Shown: piece after piece, positions 26,504-34,118 of the stretch
Position numbering within the stretch: the first letter of the stretch is position 1
Layout: each line of letters begins with the position of its first letter
NCBI GenBank assembly: GCA_030602715.1
Contig: JAUVZD010000002.1
Location: 124,001 to 188,000, forward strand
Reading direction: 5' to 3'
Source: Candidatus Coatesiibacteriota bacterium
GTDB lineage: Bacteria; RBG-13-66-14; B26-G2; JAUVZD01
Length of the DNA: 64,000 nucleotides
Notes under the pieces: model-generated
Databases searched by the model: none
The model's input: the letters and a program-made list of their open reading frames with translations, nothing else
What the model was told of the DNA's origin: nothing
Position numbers and translations under genes: made by a program

Positions 26504-26812
26504 TTACTTCTTTGACGCCATCATCTGTTTAGTGCTCTCTAGAGCATGCTCGTAAGCAACCAGGGGAACAATCTTAATTTTGCTGAAAGGAAACATTGGC
26601 ATTTGACTTATTAACTTATGGAGTTCCTCAATAGAGTCCACATCCCAGATGGCATAGCTCCCCTTTCCACCGGCCACTATTCCCCCTGCCAGGATCTTTC
26701 CCTGCTTCTTATAGTTTGCAAGGATCTCAACCTGTTTCACCGCAAGTTCAAAGAATTGCTCGGGCGGCACTGGAGCCGGACTTTTCACCTTACCCTTGAA
26801 GAAGAACAACAT
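26504..26812 (-). CDS. Muconolactone-isomerase-like (dimeric alpha/beta barrel) protein
   Basis: Start chosen at the Met at 26812, nine bases from AAAGGAG (the Met at 26821 touches the site). About 102 residues with the pattern MLFFFKGKVKSPAPVPPEQF, ILAGGIVAGGKGSYAIWDVDS and SQMPMFPFSKIKIVPL, as in the muconolactone delta-isomerase/YCII-like superfamily. No aromatic catabolism genes nearby, so the true reaction is unknown. Confidence 0.75.
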   Translation of the reverse strand: MLFFFKGKVKSPAPVPPEQFFELAVKQVEILANYKKQGKILAGGIVAGGKGSYAIWDVDSIEELHKLISQMPMFPFSKIKIVPLVAYEHALESTKQMMASKK

Positions 26813-26928
26813 ATCAATCATCTCCTTTAATTGAAGTATAACTCATCATGCCAATTCCACCTCAACCACCGCCACCTCCTCCTCACTCAAATTATACAAC
26901 TCATACACCAGTCTGTCAATTGCCTTGT

Positions 26929-26946
26929 CCCCCGCCATAGGCGGGG
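26929..26946. repeat. GC palindrome, intergenic copy
   Basis: CCCCCGCC-ata-GGCGGGG in the 250-nt gap between the isomerase-like gene and the Doc gene. Confidence 0.8.
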
Positions 26947-27025
26947 CAAGGGCGAAGAGGCGGAGATACATATCCTCGCCCCCCTCGCCCTAGGACCGTG
27001 CCTGGGCTGACTGCTCAAAAAAAGA

Positions 27026-27053
27026 AGGCGGGGACGGAGGTCCTCGCCTTGAG
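27026..27053 (-). terminator. Terminator of the Doc operon
   Basis: AAGGCGGGGAC...GTCCTCGCCTT stem (27026-27053) with AAAAAAAG to its left, giving a T-run on the minus strand. Confidence 0.7.
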
Positions 27054-27071
27054 GGGCACTTAAAATTACAC

Positions 27072-27467
27072 CTATTTAGAATATGTATTTAACATAAACC
27101 AGCCGGAAATATCGTCGTGGTCAAATTCACCAGACTCTGTTTTCAATACTAGGTCAATAACCATGTCGTTATCAACATGGTCGCTCAAGAAAAAACAGTT
27201 TTTCTCAAGAAAAATCCTGGCGGCTTGAAATCCAGTTCTCTTGTTACCATCACAAAAAATATGGTTCTTTATTATTTGAAACAAATACTTGGCGGCTATA
27301 TCAAATATACTTACATCTTCTTGTTTTGAAAACCACTCCACAGAACTAATTAAGTATTCAAATGAATTCCTATTGAAAACATTATCTTGCTTATTATGAT
27401 AGCCTCCAAAGGAGGCTATCTGGTTTTCATTCAGAGCTATTAACTCTTCCCTGGTAATAAATTTCAT
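27072..27467 (-). CDS. doc: Doc-family (Fic fold) toxin
   Basis: 131 residues. The Fic-type active site reads HIFCDGNKRTGF, matching Doc proteins (H-x-F-x-D-x-N-K-R-T), which phosphorylate elongation factor Tu rather than AMPylate. The N-terminal FITREELIALNENQI segment is also Doc-like. It overlaps the upstream putative antitoxin gene by 4 nt (ATGA). Located at the downstream end of the phage cassette, but in the same orientation. Confidence 0.88.
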   Translation of the reverse strand: MKFITREELIALNENQIASFGGYHNKQDNVFNRNSFEYLISSVEWFSKQEDVSIFDIAAKYLFQIIKNHIFCDGNKRTGFQAARIFLEKNCFFLSDHVDNDMVIDLVLKTESGEFDHDDISGWFMLNTYSK

Positions 27468-27745
27468 AGGTCGGCTAGCTTTTTCATTGCTTTTTCAAAA
27501 CGTTTATTTCCTTCTTCAACAGATTTTTCAAAGTCAAAGGGTTCCTCATCCTTCAAAACTTGTTTAACCAGGAAAGGCTTCCTACCAAACCTGGTATTAC
27601 CCTCCTGAAAAGCATCCTTTTGCGAGTCAAAAACCGCTATAACCTCTTCCCCTTTAATAAGGACATACTTACCCTCATGCCTTCCAACCAGGTCGGCTTT
27701 ATTCTTCTCGTATGTCTTCATCTCAAGCTCTAATACATTACTCAT
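27464..27745 (-). CDS. Putative antitoxin of the Doc toxin (DUF5678-like)
   Basis: ATG at 27745 with CAAGGAG upstream. About 93 residues: LVGRHEGKYVLIKGEEVIAVFDSQKDAFQEG is similar to DUF5678-type small proteins, and the C-terminus (EEGNKRFEKAMKKLADL) is a helix that could fold onto the toxin. It is not a classical Phd; the antitoxin role is inferred from the 4-nt overlap with doc. Confidence 0.65.
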   Translation of the reverse strand: MSNVLELEMKTYEKNKADLVGRHEGKYVLIKGEEVIAVFDSQKDAFQEGNTRFGRKPFLVKQVLKDEEPFDFEKSVEEGNKRFEKAMKKLADL

Positions 27746-27808
27746 CTCTTGCTCCTTGCACATTCTGTATATTATTATACAATCCCATAATACTCAAGTC
27801 AACCCCCC

Positions 27809-28507
27809 TCACCACTCCTTCCCCACCAATACACCCCGATAGTCCTCGCCCGCCTGAAACTGCACTCCCCAGCCGGAGTAGGAGAGACCCAAGCCCACTA
27901 TGGGGTTCAGCTTGCCGGAGTGGCTTCCCGCGCCGGCATAGAGACCGAAGCCCAGCTTGCTCCAGAACCCCCCCGCCTTTTGGCGGGGCTCCACCACCTC
28001 CACCTCGCCGATGGTGACACCGATAGAGCTGGTCCCCAGCCATACGCCCTCATCGGTCTTATATACCTGAAGGTCTATCGGCGGGAGATGGTAGTCTATG
28101 GAGTAAGTGGCGGATGCGCCGTCGGTCCAGGTCTCGCCGTCGCTCCACTCCTCGCTCCAGTTAACCGTGTAGCCCTCATCCCCCGCCATAGGCGGGGTGA
28201 CCTGGCCCTCCCCCTCAACCAACCGCCTCTCCAGCTCCGCCGAATACTCTGCATACCACTCTATCTCCTGGTGTAGATCGGCTATCTCCTCCGCCGCCTC
28301 CCGGTTTACCAGTGCCTGATAATCTATTTTATCAACCACAGTGGGGCTGACCTCCACCAACTGCGGGGAGTGTCTGCGCACCTCCCCCATCTTGAGCCGG
28401 GAGGATTGTTTGCGCCCCTGCCACCAGGCTGAGACCTGCCATACAGCATAGAGCAGGAGAATGATGACCACCACTGCTATTGCTATGCGGATAGCACGTG
28501 ATAACAT
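27809..28507 (-). CDS. Phage-cassette membrane protein with coiled coil
   Basis: 232 residues: N-terminal TM helix (IRIAIAVVVIILLLYAVWQV), a coiled-coil stretch (AAEEIADLHQEIEWYAEYSAELERRL), then a beta-rich C-terminus (GLYAGAGSHSGKLNPIVGLGLSYSGWG). It resembles small membrane proteins of phage lysis/tail-end modules. Two GC-palindrome copies lie inside the reading frame (27968-27988 and 28180-28197) and encode the PRQKAGG and TPPMAGD segments. Confidence 0.65.
   Translation of the reverse strand: MLSRAIRIAIAVVVIILLLYAVWQVSAWWQGRKQSSRLKMGEVRRHSPQLVEVSPTVVDKIDYQALVNREAAEEIADLHQEIEWYAEYSAELERRLVEGEGQVTPPMAGDEGYTVNWSEEWSDGETWTDGASATYSIDYHLPPIDLQVYKTDEGVWLGTSSIGVTIGEVEVVEPRQKAGGFWSKLGFGLYAGAGSHSGKLNPIVGLGLSYSGWGVQFQAGEDYRGVLVGKEW
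27968..27988. repeat. GC palindrome inside the membrane-protein gene (copy a)
   Basis: CCCCCCCGCC-ttt-tGGCGGGG, in frame. Confidence 0.8.
28180..28197. repeat. GC palindrome inside the membrane-protein gene (copy b)
   Basis: CCCCCGCC-ata-GGCGGGG, in frame. Confidence 0.8.
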
Positions 28508-28593
28508 ATATACCTCCTTGCCTGACCCCTCCTAAATAAATACAGGTAACATGGAATGCCTATTCGGGCGGCACAGAATGCCGCCCCTACAGG

Positions 28594-29106
28594 TCATTCA
28601 CCCAACAATATCGTCTTCTTGGGGCGGAAGTGCCACCACTCCCCGCCAAAGGGGCGCACCAAACCGGCTCTCTTTGCCGCCAGACGGCACTCACCGATGG
28701 ACAGCACCGGAAAGAAGCTCTCCCGGGTGTAGCGGGTGGGGCAGTCTATAGTCCATCCGCTCCAGTGACCGAAATCGTCGTGGGTGTCCAGGGCGCCGCA
28801 GCAGTCCCGGTAGGCACCGGAGCCTGCGGTGGTGCCGATGGGGCGAAAGGCGGATGTTAGATAGATGAGCCCGAAGGTGGGGGTCAAGTTCCTGGCGTCC
28901 GCCTTTGTCCGGCATATCTTTTCCATCTCCTCTATCCAGGTTTGCATGCAGGCGAACATACCGGGTTGAACCCGCATATCCATCTCAATCAACGGCTTGG
29001 CGATCTCCGGGGGTATCTCCACCAACCGCTCGCTCACATCCTCCCGGTCCAGGAGGCGGAGACGACCCATTCTTGTGGGGTAGCGCTTACCGACGACGCA
29101 GACCAT
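28594..29106 (-). CDS. M15-type peptidase, probable phage endolysin
   Basis: 170 residues. Zinc-peptidase signatures: GHWSGWTID (H-x2-G-x3-D) and EWWHF (E-x2-H) fit the D-Ala-D-Ala carboxypeptidase/L-Ala-D-Glu endopeptidase fold. A preceding LTSAFRP matches the S-x-F/Y-R segment of the family. No signal peptide, so release would need the adjacent membrane (holin-like) proteins. An imperfect GC palindrome (near 28641) encodes RPFGGEWW next to the last zinc ligand. Confidence 0.82.
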   Translation of the reverse strand: MVCVVGKRYPTRMGRLRLLDREDVSERLVEIPPEIAKPLIEMDMRVQPGMFACMQTWIEEMEKICRTKADARNLTPTFGLIYLTSAFRPIGTTAGSGAYRDCCGALDTHDDFGHWSGWTIDCPTRYTRESFFPVLSIGECRLAAKRAGLVRPFGGEWWHFRPKKTILLGE

Positions 29107-29108
29107 CG

Positions 29109-29378
29109 CTACTCCTCAAGTAAATCATCCCCGCCCCCGCCAAAGGCGGGGCGGGGGGCATCCGGACTTTGGTTATCCTGCAAGAGTTTACGCTTCTGCC
29201 AGGCGTTCGTCCCCAGATAGGCGATGACAAGCCCGCAGAGTGCGGCGAAGATGGTCGGCGTGTGCTCCCCAAGCCACCGGAAAGGTGACCAGGCGGGCAG
29301 GATGAAGGCGGCAAAGAGACCGACTAAAGTCATGATTAAGGTGATGATGAACTTTCGTGATAGGAATCTGGAACCCAT
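29109..29378 (-). CDS. Holin-like two-TM membrane protein
   Basis: Start at the ATG at 29378 (GAGGT upstream; the frame is open further up). About 89 residues with two TM helices (FIITLIMTLVGLFAAFILPAW and PTIFAALCGLVIAYLG), then a charged tail. Position directly before the endolysin gene suggests a holin. The tail APRPAFGGGGDD is encoded by a long GC palindrome (29129-29158). Confidence 0.65.
   Translation of the reverse strand: MGSRFLSRKFIITLIMTLVGLFAAFILPAWSPFRWLGEHTPTIFAALCGLVIAYLGTNAWQKRKLLQDNQSPDAPRPAFGGGGDDLLEE
29129..29158. repeat. GC palindrome inside the holin-like gene
   Basis: CCCCGCCCCCGCC-aaa-GGCGGGGCGGGGGG; nested double version. Confidence 0.85.
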
Positions 29379-29413
29379 GGTTATACCTCGCTTCAAATTA
29401 ATTGGAACTCTAA

Positions 29414-29659
29414 TTACATCCACTTGACCAGCAGGGCGGAAAGGAGGCTTGCCAAGAAGGACAAGACGGTCACAATAACCGTCAGGCGCACCTCGGCGGC
29501 TCTTATTCGCTCCCGAATTTTCCCCATCTCACCGCCTATCCTCACCAGCGCCTCCTGGAAACGGTCATGGTCCCGCTGGTCGGCGGCGCAGTGCGCATTC
29601 AGCCTTGCCTCTACCACCTTGGCGGTAACTCTGGCGTTATTACTCTTGTTCACTCTCAC
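29414..29659 (-). CDS. XhlA-like coiled-coil plus C-terminal TM protein
   Basis: 81 residues: an N-terminal amphipathic coiled coil (RIGGEMGKIRERIRAAEVRL) followed by one C-terminal TM helix (VIVTVLSFLASLLSALLV). This is the layout of XhlA-type haemolysin/holin-associated proteins of phage lysis cassettes. Sits between the fibre gene and the holin-like gene. Confidence 0.65.
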   Translation of the reverse strand: MRVNKSNNARVTAKVVEARLNAHCAADQRDHDRFQEALVRIGGEMGKIRERIRAAEVRLTVIVTVLSFLASLLSALLVKWM

Positions 29660-29673
29660 TTCACCTCCCCGGG

Positions 29674-31689
29674 TTATATGTAATAGAGGAAGGTAGCTGT
29701 AGCCCTCAGACTGCTAAATGCTCCGTCTTGGTGAGAGAAATATACGGAGATGAGGTCTTCAATATTGAAGAATACGACCTCCGAAAGCTGTCCGATGGCA
29801 TCCTGATTGAATACCAAAGTTTCATCCAGGGAGACCTCCAGTGCGGTATCTATACCGTTTTTCCTGGCTGTTACCTTTCCTTCGGCGCCCAGACCAGCAT
29901 CGCCACAGGCGGTCAGCCGCCAGATATAGCCCCGCTTTCCCAGGGGAAAGCCATCGCCGGCAAAACCTCCCGGACCGTTCAGATAGGTATCGGAGCTCAC
30001 CATTGTGGCCGAAAACATCACCGGTTGATAACCGAAGCCGTCGGCAAGGCGCCCCCGGGTGGCTTTATCCCCCAAGTAAAACTGAAGTCCGTCCATATAG
30101 AACTTGGAGAAGTCCGAGCCGCCAATATTCTCTATATAGACCCCGGTTATCTCTCCAGTTCCCCTCACAACCACCAAAGTCCAATCGTCAAAGTCGGCGG
30201 GACAGACGGTCTCATAGACCGCACCGTCCCCCAGAGTGCCTATGCGAATGGTGTCGTCGGTTCCCGGAGCGGAGTATCTCTTCATCCAGCAGGAGAGCAC
30301 CCAATCCTTACCCACGGTCAACTGCTGGGCTTCTTCCGCCAGGAGGTGTTGGATGCCCTGACCGTTCTCCAGCTCCAGAAGGCAACTGTAGCGGCTGAAG
30401 TATCTTTCAGCGTCAACCTGAGCAATGGAGTCCGGGGGGTTGCCCCTGCTCATCCAACCGTCAGGCATGGCATCATCCCCCCGACTGAAATCATCAAAGG
30501 CGGGATTGGGAAGGAGGTTTAAGGGGGAGGAGAGCATTGAATCTTCAGCCATCTTCTCCTCATCGTTCTCCACATAAGCCCAGGGCATCTCGCCGGCGCT
30601 GACCATTACGCCGTCGTAATATTGGGTGTCTGCGGCGGTGGACTCCAGGCGGACGGAAAGCTCGCTTGCGGAACCGTCCACGGTGCAGGTGAAAGTTCCT
30701 CGCACCCAACTACCGGGCGAGCCGATCTCTGCGGAGGAGTAGGTGGACACACCGTCATAAACCTTGATGCGGGCACTCTGGGAGGTAACCCGAATCCAAG
30801 CCGCCACCGATATCTTCTGCCCCCGAAGCATCTCATAGTCAGCGATGTTAAACTTGATACCCACTCCAGCGGTGGAAGAGGTGACCTTCTGGCTTGAGGC
30901 TCCTATCTTCTTGACGGCGGTATCCAGTTCATACTCCCCGGAACCACCGTTCAGCTTCTCCACCCCGTCAGCGACGCCGTCCCGGTTGCCGTCCTGATGA
31001 AAACCGCCCATCACCAGGTTCTTGGTGCCGGTGTATTTGAAACCATTGGGGTCAATGGCTGTAGAGGAGATCACATCGCCCTTCAATCCACCTCCGGCTT
31101 CTATGACCGAATCCACCCGCTCCTTCAGCGAGGAGGCGAAGCTGGCTATCTTGGTCTCATCAGAACTGCTCAGGGCAATATCCTCCGCAGTCAGACCGCT
31201 CAGGGAGTCATGGCGCAGGTTGAGTTGGCTCTTTCCCACAAAGATGGGAAATTTACTGACCAGCAGGACAAGGCTGTTTATGAAGGCGGGGGAGGAGTAA
31301 TCATCGGGACCTTCTCCGGAGAGGAGATTGTCGTCACAGAAGCTGACCTCATCGTTGTCGCTTACCGCAGGTGCATCCCCGGTTGATTTTCCCCAGACAT
31401 TTACCCCGTCAGTTATGTAAACCCAGTCACCGACATCTATTATTCCATCGTTGCCCTGGTCGTTTTTCAGGGTCAGGTTACACTGGGTGGCGGTGGAGAG
31501 ACCGTTGTCGTTGCCGTTAACCGCATCATTTCCTTGCGCCTTCACCAGCCCCAGCGCCCGAAAGACGGAATCAAAATTCTCCAATAGCTTATCGGCATCA
31601 ACCCGCTTGCCCGCCGGTGGCGGCTCCCCCGGCACCAGGTTAGTCGGTCTATTCTTATAGAATGTCTCCGGTCTACTGCTTGCCATCAT
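29674..31689 (-). CDS. Phage tail fibre/receptor-binding-like structural protein
   Basis: 671 residues without signal peptide. The N-terminal ~200 residues carry the usual fibre-head pattern; ~310-400 and ~430-600 look like two carbohydrate-binding jelly rolls (VAAWIRVTSQSARIKVYDG, NLLPNPAFDDFSRGDDAMPDGW, KDWVLSCWMKRYSAPGTDDT). The C-terminus is beta-rich. Probably the receptor-binding tip. It is located immediately upstream of the lysis genes in the leftward unit. Confidence 0.7.
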   Translation of the reverse strand: MMASSRPETFYKNRPTNLVPGEPPPAGKRVDADKLLENFDSVFRALGLVKAQGNDAVNGNDNGLSTATQCNLTLKNDQGNDGIIDVGDWVYITDGVNVWGKSTGDAPAVSDNDEVSFCDDNLLSGEGPDDYSSPAFINSLVLLVSKFPIFVGKSQLNLRHDSLSGLTAEDIALSSSDETKIASFASSLKERVDSVIEAGGGLKGDVISSTAIDPNGFKYTGTKNLVMGGFHQDGNRDGVADGVEKLNGGSGEYELDTAVKKIGASSQKVTSSTAGVGIKFNIADYEMLRGQKISVAAWIRVTSQSARIKVYDGVSTYSSAEIGSPGSWVRGTFTCTVDGSASELSVRLESTAADTQYYDGVMVSAGEMPWAYVENDEEKMAEDSMLSSPLNLLPNPAFDDFSRGDDAMPDGWMSRGNPPDSIAQVDAERYFSRYSCLLELENGQGIQHLLAEEAQQLTVGKDWVLSCWMKRYSAPGTDDTIRIGTLGDGAVYETVCPADFDDWTLVVVRGTGEITGVYIENIGGSDFSKFYMDGLQFYLGDKATRGRLADGFGYQPVMFSATMVSSDTYLNGPGGFAGDGFPLGKRGYIWRLTACGDAGLGAEGKVTARKNGIDTALEVSLDETLVFNQDAIGQLSEVVFFNIEDLISVYFSHQDGAFSSLRATATFLYYI

Positions 31690-31882
31690 CTCCTCCTGTT
31701 GTTCTGTTCCAGACTAAATCCTCCGTCTTATCCTCTTTGGCTGTAATCTTCTCCCGGATGACCAACCCCAGAAGCTCCCCCTGCTCCAGGTGGAGTTCTA
31801 TCTCCCCGCAGAAGCCCTCCTCAATGAGGGAGAGGAAAAGCTCCTCAAGTTCCCCCAAAGTCTCTTTCTTACCTTCGCTCAT
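31673..31882 (-). CDS. Small phage-cassette protein
   Basis: 69 residues, acidic and helical (ETLGELEELFLSLIEEG), overlapping the genes on both sides (4 nt with the LamG gene as ATGA, 17 nt with the fibre gene). No family recognised; overlap pattern supports translation. Confidence 0.6.
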   Translation of the reverse strand: MSEGKKETLGELEELFLSLIEEGFCGEIELHLEQGELLGLVIREKITAKEDKTEDLVWNRTTGGDDGKQ

Positions 31883-33132
31883 CCGGTCACCATCACATCA
31901 AGTGTGGAATTGTAATAAGTGAGCCTGTCCTGTCCACCGTAGCCCCCCTCATCAACCAAGCTGTAGTGGCAAAGCTCTGTATCCGAGTAGTCGCCATCCG
32001 CGGTCCAGAACTGAAAATCGCGCCACCATACCGGTTTGCTCCCCCCCTCTCGGACGCCGTCATTGCCATAGGAACCGGCATCGTGGAGGTCATCGCCGTC
32101 GTATTCGTCAAAATGAAAGAGCACCGTGCTCCTTCCAAAGGGGCGCAAGCGACTATAACCCTTATATAGGGTTGCAGGATGACAGCCGTCGGAGATATAA
32201 AGAACGGAGTGGGTTCGGCGATACTCGTCAAGTTTGCCGTCGTGGACATTACCGTTGCCGGCATCGCACCCCAGCTTGATAGGGCTCTCGTTGGTGGTGA
32301 GGTCTCCGCTGGCAGGTGCCTCCCCCATCTTGACCCCGTCAACGAAAATGTAGGCTTTCTCGCTATCCTCGCCGTCATAGACTGCGCTCAGAAGATAAGG
32401 CGTCGCCGACTGCAGGGGTTGGGCGGTGGTGACGCTCACCCCGGCTCTGGGGGAAAAGGTCAGATAGCCGTCCGAATCCACCGAAAGTTCTTCTATCCCC
32501 TCACCTTTGCTGTGCAGGAAGAAGTGCTCACCTGAGGAGGGCAGGCTATCCAGCATCACCCACATATCTAGGGTCAGGGCGTCCTTCGTGTTCAAGCTAT
32601 CGTGGTGGGCAATCTCCACCCTAGAACCTCCGCCTCCGCCGAAATCCAGCGAAGCTGAACCTCCCAGAAAGTGATAGTTTTCCCCGAACACGGGAATGTG
32701 GGCGAGAAGCTCGCATCCTTCCAGAATCACCTCGCCCTCATAGCCGTGCATCTTCCCCCGGGCATATTCAAAGCGGAAGTCACTTTTGGGCAAGACCCAG
32801 TAAGCGATGTTCCGGCAGTCGCTGTGGGGAAAGAAACGCAGGCGCCCCCTACCGGATGCGCTCCAGGAGAAGATGCGAACCAGCTTCTTATAGTCCCCCA
32901 GGAGGAGATACTTGTAGGGCAGGATGACTCTGTAGCGGAATCCGTGCACCCAGGAGACCACCTTACCGGAGATGGTAGTTACCTCATCCCCCTCACGTAT
33001 GAACCCCTCCTTTATCGCACCGCCGGCATCCTGGGGCAGGGTAATCTCTTCTATGGTCTTTCCATCCCAATCCAGCAGGGTCAGCTTTGGAGGACCGGTG
33101 CCCCCACTTACATAGTCATTCCAATCAATCAC
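31879..33132 (-). CDS. LamG-domain tail protein
   Basis: 417 residues; GTG start overlaps the preceding stop by 4 nt. The N-terminal ~150 residues are an unknown structural domain; ~165-330 is a concanavalin-like LamG fold (LTLDMWVMLDSLPSSGEHFFLHSKG, PYLLSAVYDGEDSEKAYIFVDG, IKLGCDAGNGNVHDGKLDEYR). Likely binds cell-surface polysaccharide as part of the tail tip. Confidence 0.72.
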   Translation of the reverse strand: MIDWNDYVSGGTGPPKLTLLDWDGKTIEEITLPQDAGGAIKEGFIREGDEVTTISGKVVSWVHGFRYRVILPYKYLLLGDYKKLVRIFSWSASGRGRLRFFPHSDCRNIAYWVLPKSDFRFEYARGKMHGYEGEVILEGCELLAHIPVFGENYHFLGGSASLDFGGGGGSRVEIAHHDSLNTKDALTLDMWVMLDSLPSSGEHFFLHSKGEGIEELSVDSDGYLTFSPRAGVSVTTAQPLQSATPYLLSAVYDGEDSEKAYIFVDGVKMGEAPASGDLTTNESPIKLGCDAGNGNVHDGKLDEYRRTHSVLYISDGCHPATLYKGYSRLRPFGRSTVLFHFDEYDGDDLHDAGSYGNDGVREGGSKPVWWRDFQFWTADGDYSDTELCHYSLVDEGGYGGQDRLTYYNSTLDVMVTG

Positions 33133-34118
33133 GGGTAGTTCACCTCCACTCTCTTTTCCATGTCATCATCGCAGGCAAGTGATCTGCCGGCGGAAATTGC
33201 GGCGATATTCCAGGCTACCAAGGCACTTCTGCCGCCGGCATTGGCTGGGCTCAACCTTATGCGCTTCCTTCCTTGCAGAGATATGGCCCTCCCACAGGCG
33301 GCGGCAAGCGAGGCGCTGGCGCAGTCGGCGCTGTCATATCCCAGGGAGGAAAGCTCCACCAGAAGCTCCTCGGCGCCGATGCCGAAGGCGTGGAGGGAGA
33401 AGCGACGGGGGACAACCTCCCGGCAGATGCGGGCAATTCCCAAAACATCCTCCCTTCTCCTCCCCCTGAGGGAGCCCACAGCAAAGCCGACCTTTGCCTC
33501 ATGGTGGGTAAATAAGCCCATACTCTCATAATCCCTCGCCATACGCTCATAGTCGGCGGGGCTTCTTCCCTGCAGGACGAAGAGCTTCTTCTGCGGAGTC
33601 CAGCAAGAGAGGAAAACGCCAGCGTTTTTGGCGGTAATCTCACACGCCTCCTCCACAGAAAGTCCTGAAGTAGAGAGCAGATGGGGATTGGTGGGAATAT
33701 CCATAGCGACCACAGCCTCAAAGGGAAAAGCCCGAGCCAGACGGACCAACTGTTCGGTCCGCTCCATCCATGAAAGTTCGCCGGCTCTCATGGCGGAGAC
33801 CATTCCAGAATCAAGCATAACCCTGCGGGCGCCCTTGATAAGTTCTCTGCATGCCACCTGCATCCCGGGGTATCTCACCAGATAGTAAGCGGAGATCAGG
33901 TAGCTTACCCTGTCGGGGGGAAGGCAGGCAACGCCCCTGACGGCGTCATTGCTGGCTAGTGAATGGTATAGGCGCATGCAATCATCCGTAGAATAAAACG
34001 CAGTCCAGCGGGAGACCGACGACCCGACAATGAAGACAGGCTGGCGATGAAATGAATCAGGGGGGAGGGAACTCTGTCCGCTGGCGGTCTCACAACTGCC
34101 CTCTCCCTTCTCCTTCAA
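33129..34118 (-). CDS. tRNA-guanine-transglycosylase/DpdA-like enzyme in a phage tail operon
   Basis: 329 residues resembling the TGT superfamily TIM barrel. VMLDSGMVSAM corresponds to the D-S-G loop with the base-binding aspartate; VGFAVGSLRGRR to the substrate-pocket G-x-G-S/L segment; FSLHAFGIGAEELLVELSSLG to the H-x-F/L-G strand; DSADCAS to the catalytic nucleophile region. No CxCxxC zinc site is present. Phage and island DpdA proteins exchange guanine for 7-deazaguanines in DNA; whether this acts on DNA or tRNA is not decidable here. It overlaps the hub gene by 29 nt and the LamG gene by 4 nt, so it is cotranscribed with tail genes. TTG start. Confidence 0.75.
   Translation of the reverse strand: MKEKGEGSCETASGQSSLPPDSFHRQPVFIVGSSVSRWTAFYSTDDCMRLYHSLASNDAVRGVACLPPDRVSYLISAYYLVRYPGMQVACRELIKGARRVMLDSGMVSAMRAGELSWMERTEQLVRLARAFPFEAVVAMDIPTNPHLLSTSGLSVEEACEITAKNAGVFLSCWTPQKKLFVLQGRSPADYERMARDYESMGLFTHHEAKVGFAVGSLRGRRREDVLGIARICREVVPRRFSLHAFGIGAEELLVELSSLGYDSADCASASLAAACGRAISLQGRKRIRLSPANAGGRSALVAWNIAAISAGRSLACDDDMEKRVEVNYP

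Noticed and set aside
29728-30522. 264-codon plus-strand ORF opposite the fibre gene
   Set aside because: Antisense of a well-formed minus-strand structural gene.
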